Source of the DNA: Pseudomonas sp. C1C7
Lineage (GTDB): Bacteria; Pseudomonadota; Gammaproteobacteria; Pseudomonadales; Pseudomonadaceae
DNA length: 64,000 bases
Assembly (NCBI RefSeq): GCF_013359595.1
Contig: NZ_JABFMP010000025.1
Location: forward strand, 1-64,000
Direction of reading: 5' to 3'
Shown: piece by piece, positions 1 through 8,093 of the stretch
Position numbering within the stretch: position 1 is the stretch's first letter
How the letters are laid out: each line of letters begins with the position of its first letter
The notes under the pieces: generated by a model
The model's input: only the letters and a program-made list of their open reading frames with translations
What the model was told of the DNA's origin: nothing
Databases searched by the model: none
Translations under genes and position numbers: made by a program

Positions 1-52
1 CTGATTTCACGACTGCTTCGCAGCCGGACGCAGGCTTCGCCAGCTGCTACAG
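1..52. repeat. REP-type repeat, single copy
   Basis: The first 52 bases contain a GC-rich imperfect palindrome with core GCTTCGCAGCCGGACGCAGG and flanks matching the paired elements at 7829-7960. It is a Pseudomonas REP-type intergenic repeat lying downstream of the minus-strand gene that ends at 63. A partner may lie outside the window. Confidence 0.7.
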
Positions 53-62
53 GTTAGTCTGC

Positions 63-1124
63 TCACACCAGACGAAACCCGGTCATGCCCAGCATGATCG
101 CCAGCGAAACCAACGACCCCACGCCCGCGCCCACCCACCAGAGGGTATTGGCAATCGTTGGTTTGACGCCATGCGCCAGCAACACCACCCGCAACCCCGA
201 GAACAGGTGCGCCAGCACGAAAAACACCCCCAGCGCATAGTGCGGCAGCAGCCGGATGTTCCACGGGTCAGCGATCAGGCCGGTCGGCAGCCCGGCGGCG
301 AATGCCCAGTCCGTGGGGATGCCCAGGTAGGTTCGGGCAAAGATGAACACTGAGTTCATGTGGCCGAGTATGAACACGGACATGAACACCCCCGACGACA
401 GCTGGAAAACCCGGTAGCGGTCCAGGGTGGTCTCGCTTCCGGTCCAGACCAGGCGCAGGCCGCTGACAATCTGGAACAGCATCACCATCACCAGCAAAGG
501 CTCGATGAAAGACGCCCGATAAACCGTGCGCCCGATGTCCATGACCGCCCCGTGCGCCTGCGGGCTGACGAGGCCGAACAGGTGATTGGTGATGTGGAAC
601 AGCACGTATAGCGCAGCGATCGCACCACAGACGCCATGCGCCACCCGCAGCGGCGCTGACAGACTCGCCCGTCCCGGCGCCTGAGACACCCCCTTTCGAA
701 TCGCCACGTATCCCAACAACAACCACGCCGGAGTCCAGATCCAGGTATCGGGAATCGGGCTGCCCGCCATGTAGGAAACCACGCCGAAAAACACGTAAGT
801 CGTCGGCGCGGTCATGGCGATGAAGGCGAAACGTCGCGCCCGCGAGGCCTCCCCGGCGCCCGCCCGAAGCGGATGGCCCGCTTGCAGCAGACAGATCAAC
901 GGCACTGCAAAGGCCACCACCAGCATCAAGGTCGCCATGGCCGTCGAGCCCGCGGACACCGGCTGATCGGCCGCGCCCGGCGTCACCGCCCAGTGGAAGG
1001 CATCCAGCACCCAGGGGTACAGCGCTGCACAAACCGCCGTCAGCCAGATGACGCGCCGGGCCTCCGTTGATTGCACGCCAGCGCCGAGAGGCACCGATTC
1101 GTCCTGCGTGAGTGTGTTGAGCAT
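63..1124 (-). CDS. Cytochrome b-like multi-pass membrane protein, function unknown
   Basis: This encodes a 353-residue integral membrane protein with about eight to nine hydrophobic segments. Several segments carry histidines in positions that could bind heme (LFHITNHLFG, FILGHMNS, LLPHYALG and VLAHLFSG), which recalls the membrane anchors of succinate dehydrogenase and fumarate reductase. That assignment is an inference from layout only. I chose the ATG at 1124 because the 20 residues upstream are polar and look unlike a membrane protein N terminus. It is divergent from the MocR-type regulator at 1233, and the 108-base gap holds the candidate operator, so control by that regulator is plausible. 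I do not recognise a specific function. Confidence 0.8.
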   Translation of the reverse strand: MLNTLTQDESVPLGAGVQSTEARRVIWLTAVCAALYPWVLDAFHWAVTPGAADQPVSAGSTAMATLMLVVAFAVPLICLLQAGHPLRAGAGEASRARRFAFIAMTAPTTYVFFGVVSYMAGSPIPDTWIWTPAWLLLGYVAIRKGVSQAPGRASLSAPLRVAHGVCGAIAALYVLFHITNHLFGLVSPQAHGAVMDIGRTVYRASFIEPLLVMVMLFQIVSGLRLVWTGSETTLDRYRVFQLSSGVFMSVFILGHMNSVFIFARTYLGIPTDWAFAAGLPTGLIADPWNIRLLPHYALGVFFVLAHLFSGLRVVLLAHGVKPTIANTLWWVGAGVGSLVSLAIMLGMTGFRLV

Positions 1125-1195
1125 TCGGGCTCTCCAGTCGAGATGGGAAACAGTGTCAAAGCGCAGACACGTTATCGCCTTCATGCCCTATGCTA

Positions 1196-1210
1196 TAGAT
1201 CCAAAAATGC
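1196..1210. promoter_or_regulatory. Candidate operator, 15-bp sequence shared with 4499-4513
   Basis: The sequence TAGATCCAAAAATGC occurs here, 23 bases before the MocR-type regulator start, and again exactly at 4499-4513 in front of the GNAT operon. The first bases overlap a possible -10 element (TATAGA at 1194-1199). An exact 15-base match at two promoters on either side of one regulator's neighbourhood suggests an operator for that regulator. This is inference from sequence. Confidence 0.5.
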
Positions 1211-1232
1211 TGGAATTGATTGGGACATCGAA

Positions 1233-2645
1233 ATGCGAAAAATCGAATCCGAAAAAGCGGGCGGTCCTCCGTTGTTCCGGCAAATCTACTGGCGCTTTCG
1301 CGATTCGATTGCAGAGGGACGCCTGAAACCCGGTGATCGCGTGCCTTCCATCCGGGCGCTGGCTTCGGACTTGAATCTGGCCCGCGGCACCGTCGAGGCC
1401 GCGTACCAGCTGTTGATCAACGAGGGCTACTTTGTCTCGCGCGGGCCTGCCGGAACCGTGGTGTCACCGCAGATCAAACCCGCTCCGCTCAAACCCCGGG
1501 CGGCCCCCGTCGCACCCCCGAAGGCGCCGCTGATTCATATGGGCGAACCGCCGCTGCCGTTGCAGATGGGCCTGCCGGCGCTGGATGCGTTCCCCGGCCC
1601 GCTGTGGAATCGCCTGGCTCACCACACGCTGCGCCACTCGCAGCTGGATGGGCTGATTTACCCGGACGCCCGCGGTCATCGCGCACTGCGCGAAGCGGTG
1701 GCGGGCTACTTGAGCGTCTCCCGTGGCATCGCCTGCTCACCCGAGCAGATTTTCATTGTCGCCGGCTACCGCGCCTGTCTGGATCTGATCTGCCGCAGTC
1801 TGCTGAACCGGGGCGATAACTGCTGGGTCGAGGACCCCGGGTATTTCGCCGCCAGTCATTTCCTGCGGGAAGCGGGTGCGAACCTCGTGCCAGTGCCCGT
1901 CGACGCGGAAGGCATCGACGTGCAAAGCGCCGTGCAACAGGCACCGGACGCGCGTTTTGCCGTGGTGACACCCACTCACCAGAGCCCGCTCTGCGTCCCC
2001 ATGTCCATGCCGCGCCGCCAGGCCCTGCTGGATTGGGCCAACCGGCAGAACAGCTGGATCATCGAGGATGACTACGACAGCGAATACCGCTATCAGGGCC
2101 GAACGCTGCCCGCGCTGAAAAGCCTCGATGGCGGCAATCGGGTGTTGTATTGCGGCACCTTCAGCAAGGTGTTGGTGCCGGCCCTGCGCCTGGCTTATGT
2201 GGTGGTATCGGAAGATCTCGTGGCGCGGTTCACCCAAATCGCCGACATGATGCACAGCCACAGCCCTCACCTGTGGCAAGTCACCACGGCCAGGTTCATC
2301 GAGCAAGGCCATTTCGCCCGCCATCTGAAAAGAATGCGTGATCTCTATTCGTCTCGCCGAGGCCTGCTGGCCGAGGCCCTGCACGCGGTCCTTGGGGATC
2401 AATGCTCCGTCGATCGCCAGGTAGGCGGAATGCATCTGATCCTGCGGCTGGCCCCAGGCATGGATGACCGCGCCATCGCGCTGCGTGCGCGGGAGGCAGG
2501 TCTGAGCATCCAGGCGTTGTCGAACTGGTACGCCTCGACACCGGCAGCACAGGGCCTGCTCCTGGGCTTCACCAACGTGAAAGACCAAGCCCACGCCCTG
2601 GAATTGGCGCGACGCCTGGAAAAGGTCATGCAGGGCCTGACTTAA
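1233..2645 (+). CDS. MocR-family (GntR/aminotransferase fusion) transcriptional regulator
   Basis: This 470-residue protein has an N-terminal GntR winged helix (about residues 10-80, including the stretch PSIRALASDLNLARGTVEAA). It is followed by a fold-type I aminotransferase-like domain. The pyridoxal-phosphate lysine is visible in GTFSKVLVPALRL (Lys about 312), and the YGG/DY region IIEDDYDSEYRY is intact. MocR proteins are PLP- or amine-sensing regulators that often control adjacent genes. I placed the start at the ATG at 1233 because the winged helix begins directly after it and the upstream frame has no conserved character. Its last bases overlap the stop of the convergent epimerase gene by four bases. 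The likely targets are the flanking membrane-protein gene, its own promoter and the GNAT operon. The effector is unknown. Confidence 0.93.
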   Translation: MRKIESEKAGGPPLFRQIYWRFRDSIAEGRLKPGDRVPSIRALASDLNLARGTVEAAYQLLINEGYFVSRGPAGTVVSPQIKPAPLKPRAAPVAPPKAPLIHMGEPPLPLQMGLPALDAFPGPLWNRLAHHTLRHSQLDGLIYPDARGHRALREAVAGYLSVSRGIACSPEQIFIVAGYRACLDLICRSLLNRGDNCWVEDPGYFAASHFLREAGANLVPVPVDAEGIDVQSAVQQAPDARFAVVTPTHQSPLCVPMSMPRRQALLDWANRQNSWIIEDDYDSEYRYQGRTLPALKSLDGGNRVLYCGTFSKVLVPALRLAYVVVSEDLVARFTQIADMMHSHSPHLWQVTTARFIEQGHFARHLKRMRDLYSSRRGLLAEALHAVLGDQCSVDRQVGGMHLILRLAPGMDDRAIALRAREAGLSIQALSNWYASTPAAQGLLLGFTNVKDQAHALELARRLEKVMQGLT

Positions 2646-3367
2646 GCGCGCAGATCAGGCGTCCAGCCAAGCATGCGCCGCGCCTTTTCAGTGCTGACCT
2701 GCGGATTGTCTTCGGCGATGTTGAACACGCCATTGGCGTGCAACCGCAGCGCCAGCAACGCGGCCCAGGCCGCCGCCTCGACATGCAAGGGGCTGGTCCC
2801 CGACGGCTGATCGGTGCCGGTACCCGGACCATACAGCTGACCGTAGCGAAGCACGGTGCCCTCCACAGACGGCGTGTTCAACACGCGATGTTCCAGCGCC
2901 GCCACGCCACCCACGCTGATCGCGCGCAAGCCCTGCGCCTGCAGATCCAGCGCGGCCTCCTCTGCGTAAGGCATGGGGCCCTCGGCATACGCCCACGCAA
3001 TACTCTGGGCGACAACGCGCTCACAGCCCGATGCCCGCGCGGCCGCCATCAGATTGGCCGTGCCCTGATCACGCAATCGTGCGTTGCGAGCGATCGCCTC
3101 CGCCATCTGCGTGGGGTCGAGCCCCCGTGGCAGATCCGTGAGTTGATGCACGACACAGTCGGGCTTGATCCGCAGCAATTGCGCCTCCAGTGCCTGGGCA
3201 TCGAAAACATCGACAACCACGGGGCTCACACCCAGGGAACGCAACCGTTGGGCCTGCTCCTCACGGCGCGTGCTGCCGTAGACGCGGTAACCCGCCTGAA
3301 GCAGCAACTTGACCAGGACACTGCCGATAACCCCGGTAGCGCCTGCAACGAAAATGCTTTCAGCCAT
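2642..3367 (-). CDS. NAD(P)-dependent epimerase/dehydratase (short-chain, extended SDR)
   Basis: This 241-residue Rossmann-fold protein opens with the nucleotide-binding motif GATGVIG at residues 9-15. It continues with an SDR-like alternation of strands and helices; the YxxxK catalytic motif is not clearly conserved (AYAEG near residue 126). It is the last gene of a three-gene minus-strand operon (GNAT, FMN reductase, epimerase). It overlaps the upstream FMN reductase by eight bases, so the two are translationally coupled. It could be an atypical SDR of the NmrA/GDP-mannose dehydratase type. The substrate is unknown. Confidence 0.85.
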   Translation of the reverse strand: MAESIFVAGATGVIGSVLVKLLLQAGYRVYGSTRREEQAQRLRSLGVSPVVVDVFDAQALEAQLLRIKPDCVVHQLTDLPRGLDPTQMAEAIARNARLRDQGTANLMAAARASGCERVVAQSIAWAYAEGPMPYAEEAALDLQAQGLRAISVGGVAALEHRVLNTPSVEGTVLRYGQLYGPGTGTDQPSGTSPLHVEAAAWAALLALRLHANGVFNIAEDNPQVSTEKARRMLGWTPDLRA

Positions 3368-3989
3368 GAGCGGTTTCCTCCAACGGGAAAAACACCGGCT
3401 CCGCGCTCAATTGCCGACGGGCTTGCAGCAAGGCCGCGCTGACCGCGTCCGGCCCCGTCGCCATGCCCTGAAGGTAGACGAAACGCAAATCATGCAAACC
3501 GATGGTATTCAACACGCAGCGCAGAAACGAGCTGATGAATTCGGGCTGATTGGCTTGCGGGCCACGATGAATGCCACCGGAGCTGATCAGCAAGTAAGTC
3601 GGTCGATCCGCGAGCAAGCCGATTTTCCCGTTGGGTCCGCGACCGAACGTGCGCCGCGCGCGAACCACATTGTCGACCCACAGCTTGAGGGCGGCCGGCA
3701 CGCTGAAGTTGTGAATGGGCGTCGCGATAAACAGCACATCACTGCGTTCAAGTTCGGCGATCAAACGCTCGGATTGGGCGAAGGCCGGGTCATCGTTTTC
3801 CCGACCGCCCAGCAAGGCCACACAGTAGGCATCGCTGACCGGCAGCAAAGGATCAGCCATCAGGTCGCGTACGGTGAGATTCAGCTCCGGACGTCTGCTG
3901 CGCAGGCTTTCGATCATGTCCATGGCCAGGCGGAAGCCAGCAGAGCCCGATCCATTCGGGCTGCTGTTGATCATGAGTAATTCTTTCAC
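3360..3989 (-). CDS. NADPH-dependent FMN reductase / NAD(P)H dehydrogenase (flavodoxin-like fold)
   Basis: This 209-residue protein has the flavodoxin-like features of the azoreductase/QR2 family: an N-terminal LMINSSPNGSGS phosphate-binding loop, FIATPIHNFSVPAALKLWVD around residues 88-107, and LLISSGGIHRG around residue 138. It most likely reduces quinones, azo compounds or other electrophiles using bound FMN and NAD(P)H. I chose the GTG at 3989 because the first strand (VKELLMINSS) starts there; the alternative ATG at 3974 would truncate that strand. The gene lies 13 bases after the GNAT stop and overlaps the epimerase. Confidence 0.85.
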   Translation of the reverse strand: MKELLMINSSPNGSGSAGFRLAMDMIESLRSRRPELNLTVRDLMADPLLPVSDAYCVALLGGRENDDPAFAQSERLIAELERSDVLFIATPIHNFSVPAALKLWVDNVVRARRTFGRGPNGKIGLLADRPTYLLISSGGIHRGPQANQPEFISSFLRCVLNTIGLHDLRFVYLQGMATGPDAVSAALLQARRQLSAEPVFFPLEETAHG

Positions 3990-4002
3990 TGCCCTGGTCC
4001 CG

Positions 4003-4443
4003 TCACTCCGACAATGGCTGAACGAAATGCATGCCCTTGGCCAGCATTCCCTCGCGGAAATAAAAACGCTGGGCCAGCGGCATGTGCAGTCCGGTGTCGA
4101 GCACCAGGTGTGCGCAACCGCGACTGATCGCCTCGGCCCGCACGGCATCGAGCAGACTCGCGCCCAGACCCAGATGACGCGCCGCGGTGTCGACCACCAG
4201 GTCGTCCACGTAAATGAAGCGGCCATAAAGCAGGTTTTCGGTCTCACGAAAACCGATCAGCCCTACATAGGTTCCGTCTTGCCGGGCCGCCAGCAACTGG
4301 TAACCCTGCTTGAGTTGCCGTGCAATCTGCTGGGCGAACAACGCAGGAGACACCAATGCCGGACGCAGCTGTTTCATCAGTTCGAAGCACGCTTCGAGCT
4401 CCGACGGGGTGGTTAACGCGTGCAAATCCACTTGGGGGGCCAT
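4003..4443 (-). CDS. GNAT-family N-acetyltransferase
   Basis: The 146-residue protein has the GNAT fold, with the acetyl-CoA pyrophosphate-binding loop RHLGLGASLLDAV (motif R-x-x-G-x-G) around residues 85-97. The following segment CAHLVLDTGLHMPLAQRFYF matches the family C-terminal half. The start at 4443 gives the standard length; the longer frame up to 4548 runs through the probable promoter. It leads a three-gene operon with an FMN reductase and an epimerase. The acceptor substrate cannot be told from sequence. Confidence 0.87.
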   Translation of the reverse strand: MAPQVDLHALTTPSELEACFELMKQLRPALVSPALFAQQIARQLKQGYQLLAARQDGTYVGLIGFRETENLLYGRFIYVDDLVVDTAARHLGLGASLLDAVRAEAISRGCAHLVLDTGLHMPLAQRFYFREGMLAKGMHFVQPLSE

Positions 4444-4498
4444 GATCAACCTCGGGTGAGAAAGTCGAATCAATGTAGGGGCAGGATGACTTAGCGGG

Positions 4499-4513
4499 TA
4501 GATCCAAAAATGC
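4499..4513. promoter_or_regulatory. Candidate operator, second copy of the 15-bp sequence
   Basis: TAGATCCAAAAATGC is repeated here exactly as at 1196-1210. It lies 56 bases upstream of the GNAT start on the opposite strand, within the 232-base gap shared with the OprD gene. The position suits a regulator binding site for the GNAT operon. This is inferred from the repeat alone. Confidence 0.5.
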
Positions 4514-4675
4514 GATAAACGGGTAGGACATTCAGACCCGACTGCCACCGTTTTTTATGCGCTTCGCACATCGAATTAATGCGCAGACATCACTGTAATT
4601 TGCGCCACCCGCAGCACATTCTTGGCCCGCAGGCGTTCCCTAAGAACAATAAGAATCAAAGCCCTGAGGCCTCTA

Positions 4676-5971
4676 ATGAAGAAGCGTTCATTGTTGGGAC
4701 TGTTCGTATTTTCCGTATCCGCAAGTTCTCTGCCCGTTCAAGCAGAAGATGTGCAAGCCAAAGATGAGCCTGAAGGATTTATCGAAGGCTCAACCGCCAA
4801 AATCCTTGCACGCAACATGTACTTCAACCGCAACTCGCTGTCCCACTATCCCGATGCAATAGGATGGGGTCAGGGTTTCCTGATGGACTACCAGTCCGGG
4901 TTCACCCAGGGTGTTATTGGCTTTGGCATCGACGCCAGTGCCTATACCGCCTACAAGCTCGATGGTGGACGCGGCACTCAGGGCACGGGCATGTTTCCCG
5001 TCGAGGGTGACGGGGAAAGAAGTGAGTCATCGACACTTAATGGCTCTGTAAAAGCCAAATGGTCGAACACCGTTTTGAAGTTTGGCGACTTGCGTCCTTA
5101 CAACCCGGTCTTCGCCACGCCCGACTTGAGATTGATGCCGATGACCACTCGGGGCTTTCAACTCCTGAGCGATGACATCGAAACAGTCAGCCTCGATATC
5201 GGCCACTTCTATTCTTCCCGGGGTTACACGACCACCAACCACGACGAGGGCTTCAAGGCCGGTTACGCCGGAGTCGACGCCGGCGACGTGGATTATGCCG
5301 GCCTGACCTGGCAGCCGATCGAGGAAGGCAGTCTCGGTTTTTATGCGTCCCGCGCGCAGGACCTGTGGCGCCAGTACTACGTCAACGCGAACTACACCTT
5401 CGCGTTGGCGGCAGAGCAGACGCTGGGTTTGGACTTCAACCTCTACCGCTCGCTCGATACCGGCCAGGCCAATGCCGGCACGATCAATGTCACGGCCTGG
5501 TCGCTCGCGACCACTTATGGCAATGGCCCGCACAGCTACACCCTGTCCTATCAGAAAGTTCATGGCAGCCAGCCGTTCGACTATCTGATGTCGTCCGACG
5601 GGACTTACATGGACTCCATCTACCTGGCCAACTCCTCGCAATACGGTGACTTCAACGGTCCCGGCGAACAATCCATAGGCCTGGGTTACGCCTATGACTT
5701 CGGCAGCACCGGTTATTTGCACACGACACTCAGCCTTCGCTACGTCTACGGCTTCGATATCGATAACGAGAAAGTTGATCCCGAGGGTTTGTACGCCTAC
5801 TTCGCCCACGCCGATAAACAGATCGAACGGGATATCGACCTTAAAACCGTGGTGGAAAGTGGCGCCCTGAAGAACCTCTCCGTACGCGTCCGTTATGCCG
5901 ACCAGTCCTTCACCGGCGACAGCGTCAAGCAACTTCGCATCATTACCGAATACCCCTTCGATCTTTTCTGA
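4676..5971 (+). CDS. OprD-family outer-membrane porin
   Basis: This 431-residue protein begins with a signal peptide (MKKRSLLGLFVFSVSASSLP, cleavage near VQA-ED). Typical OprD sequence follows: FIEGSTAKILARNMYFNRN, DYQSGFTQGVIGFGIDASAYT, and a C terminus ending in a phenylalanine after alternating beta-strand residues. OprD channels take up small substrates such as basic amino acids, peptides or carboxylates. The ATG at 4676 is preferred because the signal peptide begins there. It lies 34 bases upstream of a secreted amidohydrolase and probably shares its transcript, which hints at a peptide-like or cyclic amide substrate. Confidence 0.93.
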   Translation: MKKRSLLGLFVFSVSASSLPVQAEDVQAKDEPEGFIEGSTAKILARNMYFNRNSLSHYPDAIGWGQGFLMDYQSGFTQGVIGFGIDASAYTAYKLDGGRGTQGTGMFPVEGDGERSESSTLNGSVKAKWSNTVLKFGDLRPYNPVFATPDLRLMPMTTRGFQLLSDDIETVSLDIGHFYSSRGYTTTNHDEGFKAGYAGVDAGDVDYAGLTWQPIEEGSLGFYASRAQDLWRQYYVNANYTFALAAEQTLGLDFNLYRSLDTGQANAGTINVTAWSLATTYGNGPHSYTLSYQKVHGSQPFDYLMSSDGTYMDSIYLANSSQYGDFNGPGEQSIGLGYAYDFGSTGYLHTTLSLRYVYGFDIDNEKVDPEGLYAYFAHADKQIERDIDLKTVVESGALKNLSVRVRYADQSFTGDSVKQLRIITEYPFDLF

Positions 5972-6005
5972 TCTGTCTCATCACAATAAAAACAAGAGGT
6001 CTCCC

Positions 6006-7313
6006 ATGAAGAACTTGCGGATCAAGTGTATTGCGCTGGCGATTACTTTCTCTTCCCTGGCCTTATCTGCGCAGGCGGACACTGTTTATGTGCATGCCGG
6101 GCATCTGGTGGATGTGGAGAAAGGCAAAGTGCTGAGCGATCAACGCATCAAGATCGACGGTGAGCGCATCGTCGCCGTCGAGCCCTGGAGCGCGCCACCG
6201 GCCAACAGCACGGTGATCGACTGGTCGGGCAAAACCGTGCTGCCGGGCCTGATCGACATGCACACGCACATTTCCGACTGGGACATGACCAACAACGTCG
6301 CCGAACCGCTGTTGCATTCCCCCCAGGACGTTGCGCTGATGGGCGCCAAACATGCTTATCAGACCCTGCGCGCAGGCTTCACCACCGTGCATGACCTGGG
6401 CACTTATCGCGCCTTCACCGACGTCGCCCTGCGCGATGCGATCAACGCCAATCGGGTGTTGGGGCCGCGGATGAACGTGGTGGGCGCCTACATCACCGTG
6501 GCCGGCGGCGGTGGCGAGGTCACCGGATTCGCCCCTGGCGTGGAGATCCCGGCGGACATGCGCGTGGGGGTTTACCGCGATGCCAACGACGCCAGGTTGA
6601 AGACCCGCTACCTGTTCCAGCACGGCGTGGACACCATCAAGATGATGGGCACCGGCTCGGTACTGGCCGAAGGCACCGAGCCCGGCCAGATGGAAATGAC
6701 CGAGGACGAAATGCGCGCCGTGGTGCAGGAAGCCAGGATTCACAAAAGCTATGCCACCGTGCACGCCCATGGCGCCGAAGGGATCAAGGCGGCGATCCGC
6801 GCGGGTGTGAAATCCGTCGAACACGCCTCGCTGCTGGATGACGAAGGCATCAAGCTGGCCAAGGACAACGGCACCTATCTGGTGATGGACATCTATAACG
6901 GCGACTACATCGATGAAGTCGGTCGCGAGGAAAAATGGCCGGAGAGTTACCTGCGCAAGAACGCCGAAACCACCGACGTGCAGCGCCAGGCCTTTCGCAA
7001 GGCGGTCAAGGCCGGGGTGAAGATCGCCTATGGCACCGACGCCGGCGTTTATCCGATCGGCACCAACGCCAAACAGTTCGCCTACATGGTCAAGTTCGGC
7101 ATGACGCCGATGCAGGCGATCCAGTCCGCCACGGTGGTCGCCGCCGACCTGCTCAACTGGCAGCAGGATGTCGGCGCCATCAGTGCCGGGCGCTATGCCG
7201 ACATGATCGCGGTGGACGGCGATCCGCTCGCCGACATCAGCGTTCTGGAGAAATTGCCCGTGGTCATGAAAGGCGGAAGCATTGTGCCGGCCGATATCCT
7301 GCCCGGCCTCTGA
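6006..7313 (+). CDS. Exported metal-dependent amidohydrolase (imidazolonepropionase/prolidase-like)
   Basis: The 435-residue protein starts with a signal peptide (MKNLRIKCIALAITFSSLAL, cleavage after SAQA), so it acts in the periplasm or outside. The amidohydrolase metal site HTH is at residues 86-88 in LPGLIDMHTHISDWD. Later metal and substrate motifs include TVHAHGAEGI and AYGTDAGVYP. The C-terminal composite beta-sandwich is present (GAISAGRYADMIAVDGDPL). Relatives hydrolyse Xaa-Pro or other dipeptides and cyclic amides. A good ribosome-binding site (AAGAGG) precedes the ATG at 6006. It is likely an operon with the OprD porin. Confidence 0.92.
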   Translation: MKNLRIKCIALAITFSSLALSAQADTVYVHAGHLVDVEKGKVLSDQRIKIDGERIVAVEPWSAPPANSTVIDWSGKTVLPGLIDMHTHISDWDMTNNVAEPLLHSPQDVALMGAKHAYQTLRAGFTTVHDLGTYRAFTDVALRDAINANRVLGPRMNVVGAYITVAGGGGEVTGFAPGVEIPADMRVGVYRDANDARLKTRYLFQHGVDTIKMMGTGSVLAEGTEPGQMEMTEDEMRAVVQEARIHKSYATVHAHGAEGIKAAIRAGVKSVEHASLLDDEGIKLAKDNGTYLVMDIYNGDYIDEVGREEKWPESYLRKNAETTDVQRQAFRKAVKAGVKIAYGTDAGVYPIGTNAKQFAYMVKFGMTPMQAIQSATVVAADLLNWQQDVGAISAGRYADMIAVDGDPLADISVLEKLPVVMKGGSIVPADILPGL

Positions 7314-7425
7314 AAGGCGTAATGAAACCGGCGGTCCGCAGGCGGTATTAATTGAACAACTCGACCGGCAAGGAACTTGCTTAGCTGGTAAGATGCGCGG
7401 CGTTAATACTCAAGAGGATTGTTTC

Positions 7426-7770
7426 ATGGCCACTAACCGTTCCCAGCGTCTGCGCAAAAAGCTCTGTGTAGACGAGTTCCAGGAATTGGGTTTCGAATTG
7501 AACCTGGACTTCAAGGAAGATCTGGCTGACGAGGCAATCGACGCATTCCTCGACGCGTTCCTGAAAGAAGCCATGGAAGCCAACGGTCTGGGCTATGTTG
7601 GCGGCGACGACTTCGGTCTGGTTTGCCTGCAGAAGCGCGGTTCGGTCTCCGAAGAGCAGCGCGCTGCCGTTGAAGCCTGGCTCAAGGGCCGCAGCGAACT
7701 GACCGAAGTCACCGTCAGCCCGCTGATCGACGTCTGGTACCCGGAAAAGCCGATCAATCCGGTAGCTTGA
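7426..7770 (+). CDS. yggL: YggL family 50S ribosome-associated protein (DUF469)
   Basis: This 114-residue protein matches the YggL family: a basic start (MATNRSQRLRKKL), an acidic middle (LADEAIDAFLDAFLKEAMEA) and GYVGGDDFGLVC. The family is associated with the large ribosomal subunit, and its precise role is not settled. The start is the ATG at 7426, preceded by AAGAGGA. A strong intrinsic terminator follows immediately, so the transcript ends here. Confidence 0.92.
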   Translation: MATNRSQRLRKKLCVDEFQELGFELNLDFKEDLADEAIDAFLDAFLKEAMEANGLGYVGGDDFGLVCLQKRGSVSEEQRAAVEAWLKGRSELTEVTVSPLIDVWYPEKPINPVA

Positions 7771-7775
7771 TGTTC

Positions 7776-7806
7776 AAAAGGGCCATCCATTGTGATGGCC
7801 CTTTTT
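7776..7806 (+). terminator. Intrinsic terminator after yggL
   Basis: A perfect hairpin AAAAGGGCCATC / GATGGCCCTTTTT with a six-base loop ends in a T-run six bases after the yggL stop. Confidence 0.92.
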
Positions 7807-7828
7807 CTTTGTGGTGTCCCCGATCCTT

Positions 7829-7960
7829 GTAGCAGCTGGCGAAGCCTGCGTCCGGCTGCGAAGCAGTCGTGAAATCAGGCAACGTGGTGTGTCAGATGGA
7901 TTCGGTACTCAGGTTTTACGACTGCTTCGCAGCCGAACGCAGGCTTCGCCAGCATCTACA
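7829..7960. repeat. REPIN-like inverted pair of REP sequences
   Basis: Two REP-type elements sit head to head here: 7829-7880 (core AGCCTGCGTCCGGCTGCGAA) and its inverted relative at 7913-7960. They are separated by about 32 bases. A third copy is at 1-52. They fill most of the 323-base gap between yggL and dacB and can fold into a large hairpin. Confidence 0.85.
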
Positions 7961-8093
7961 AAGTAAAAAATAGCGGATTAGCAGACCAAGGCCGCAACAC
8001 CTTGGGGCATAATGCCGACACTTTTGTCACCGCTGAGGGCTTTCATTTTCATGCCCTCGTCAATTTCCCCTCGACTGCAGGGTCTTATTTCAC

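Noticed and set aside
7829..7960. Repeat pair considered as a CRISPR fragment
   Set aside because: The copies are inverted, palindromic and not regularly spaced, which fits REP/REPIN elements.
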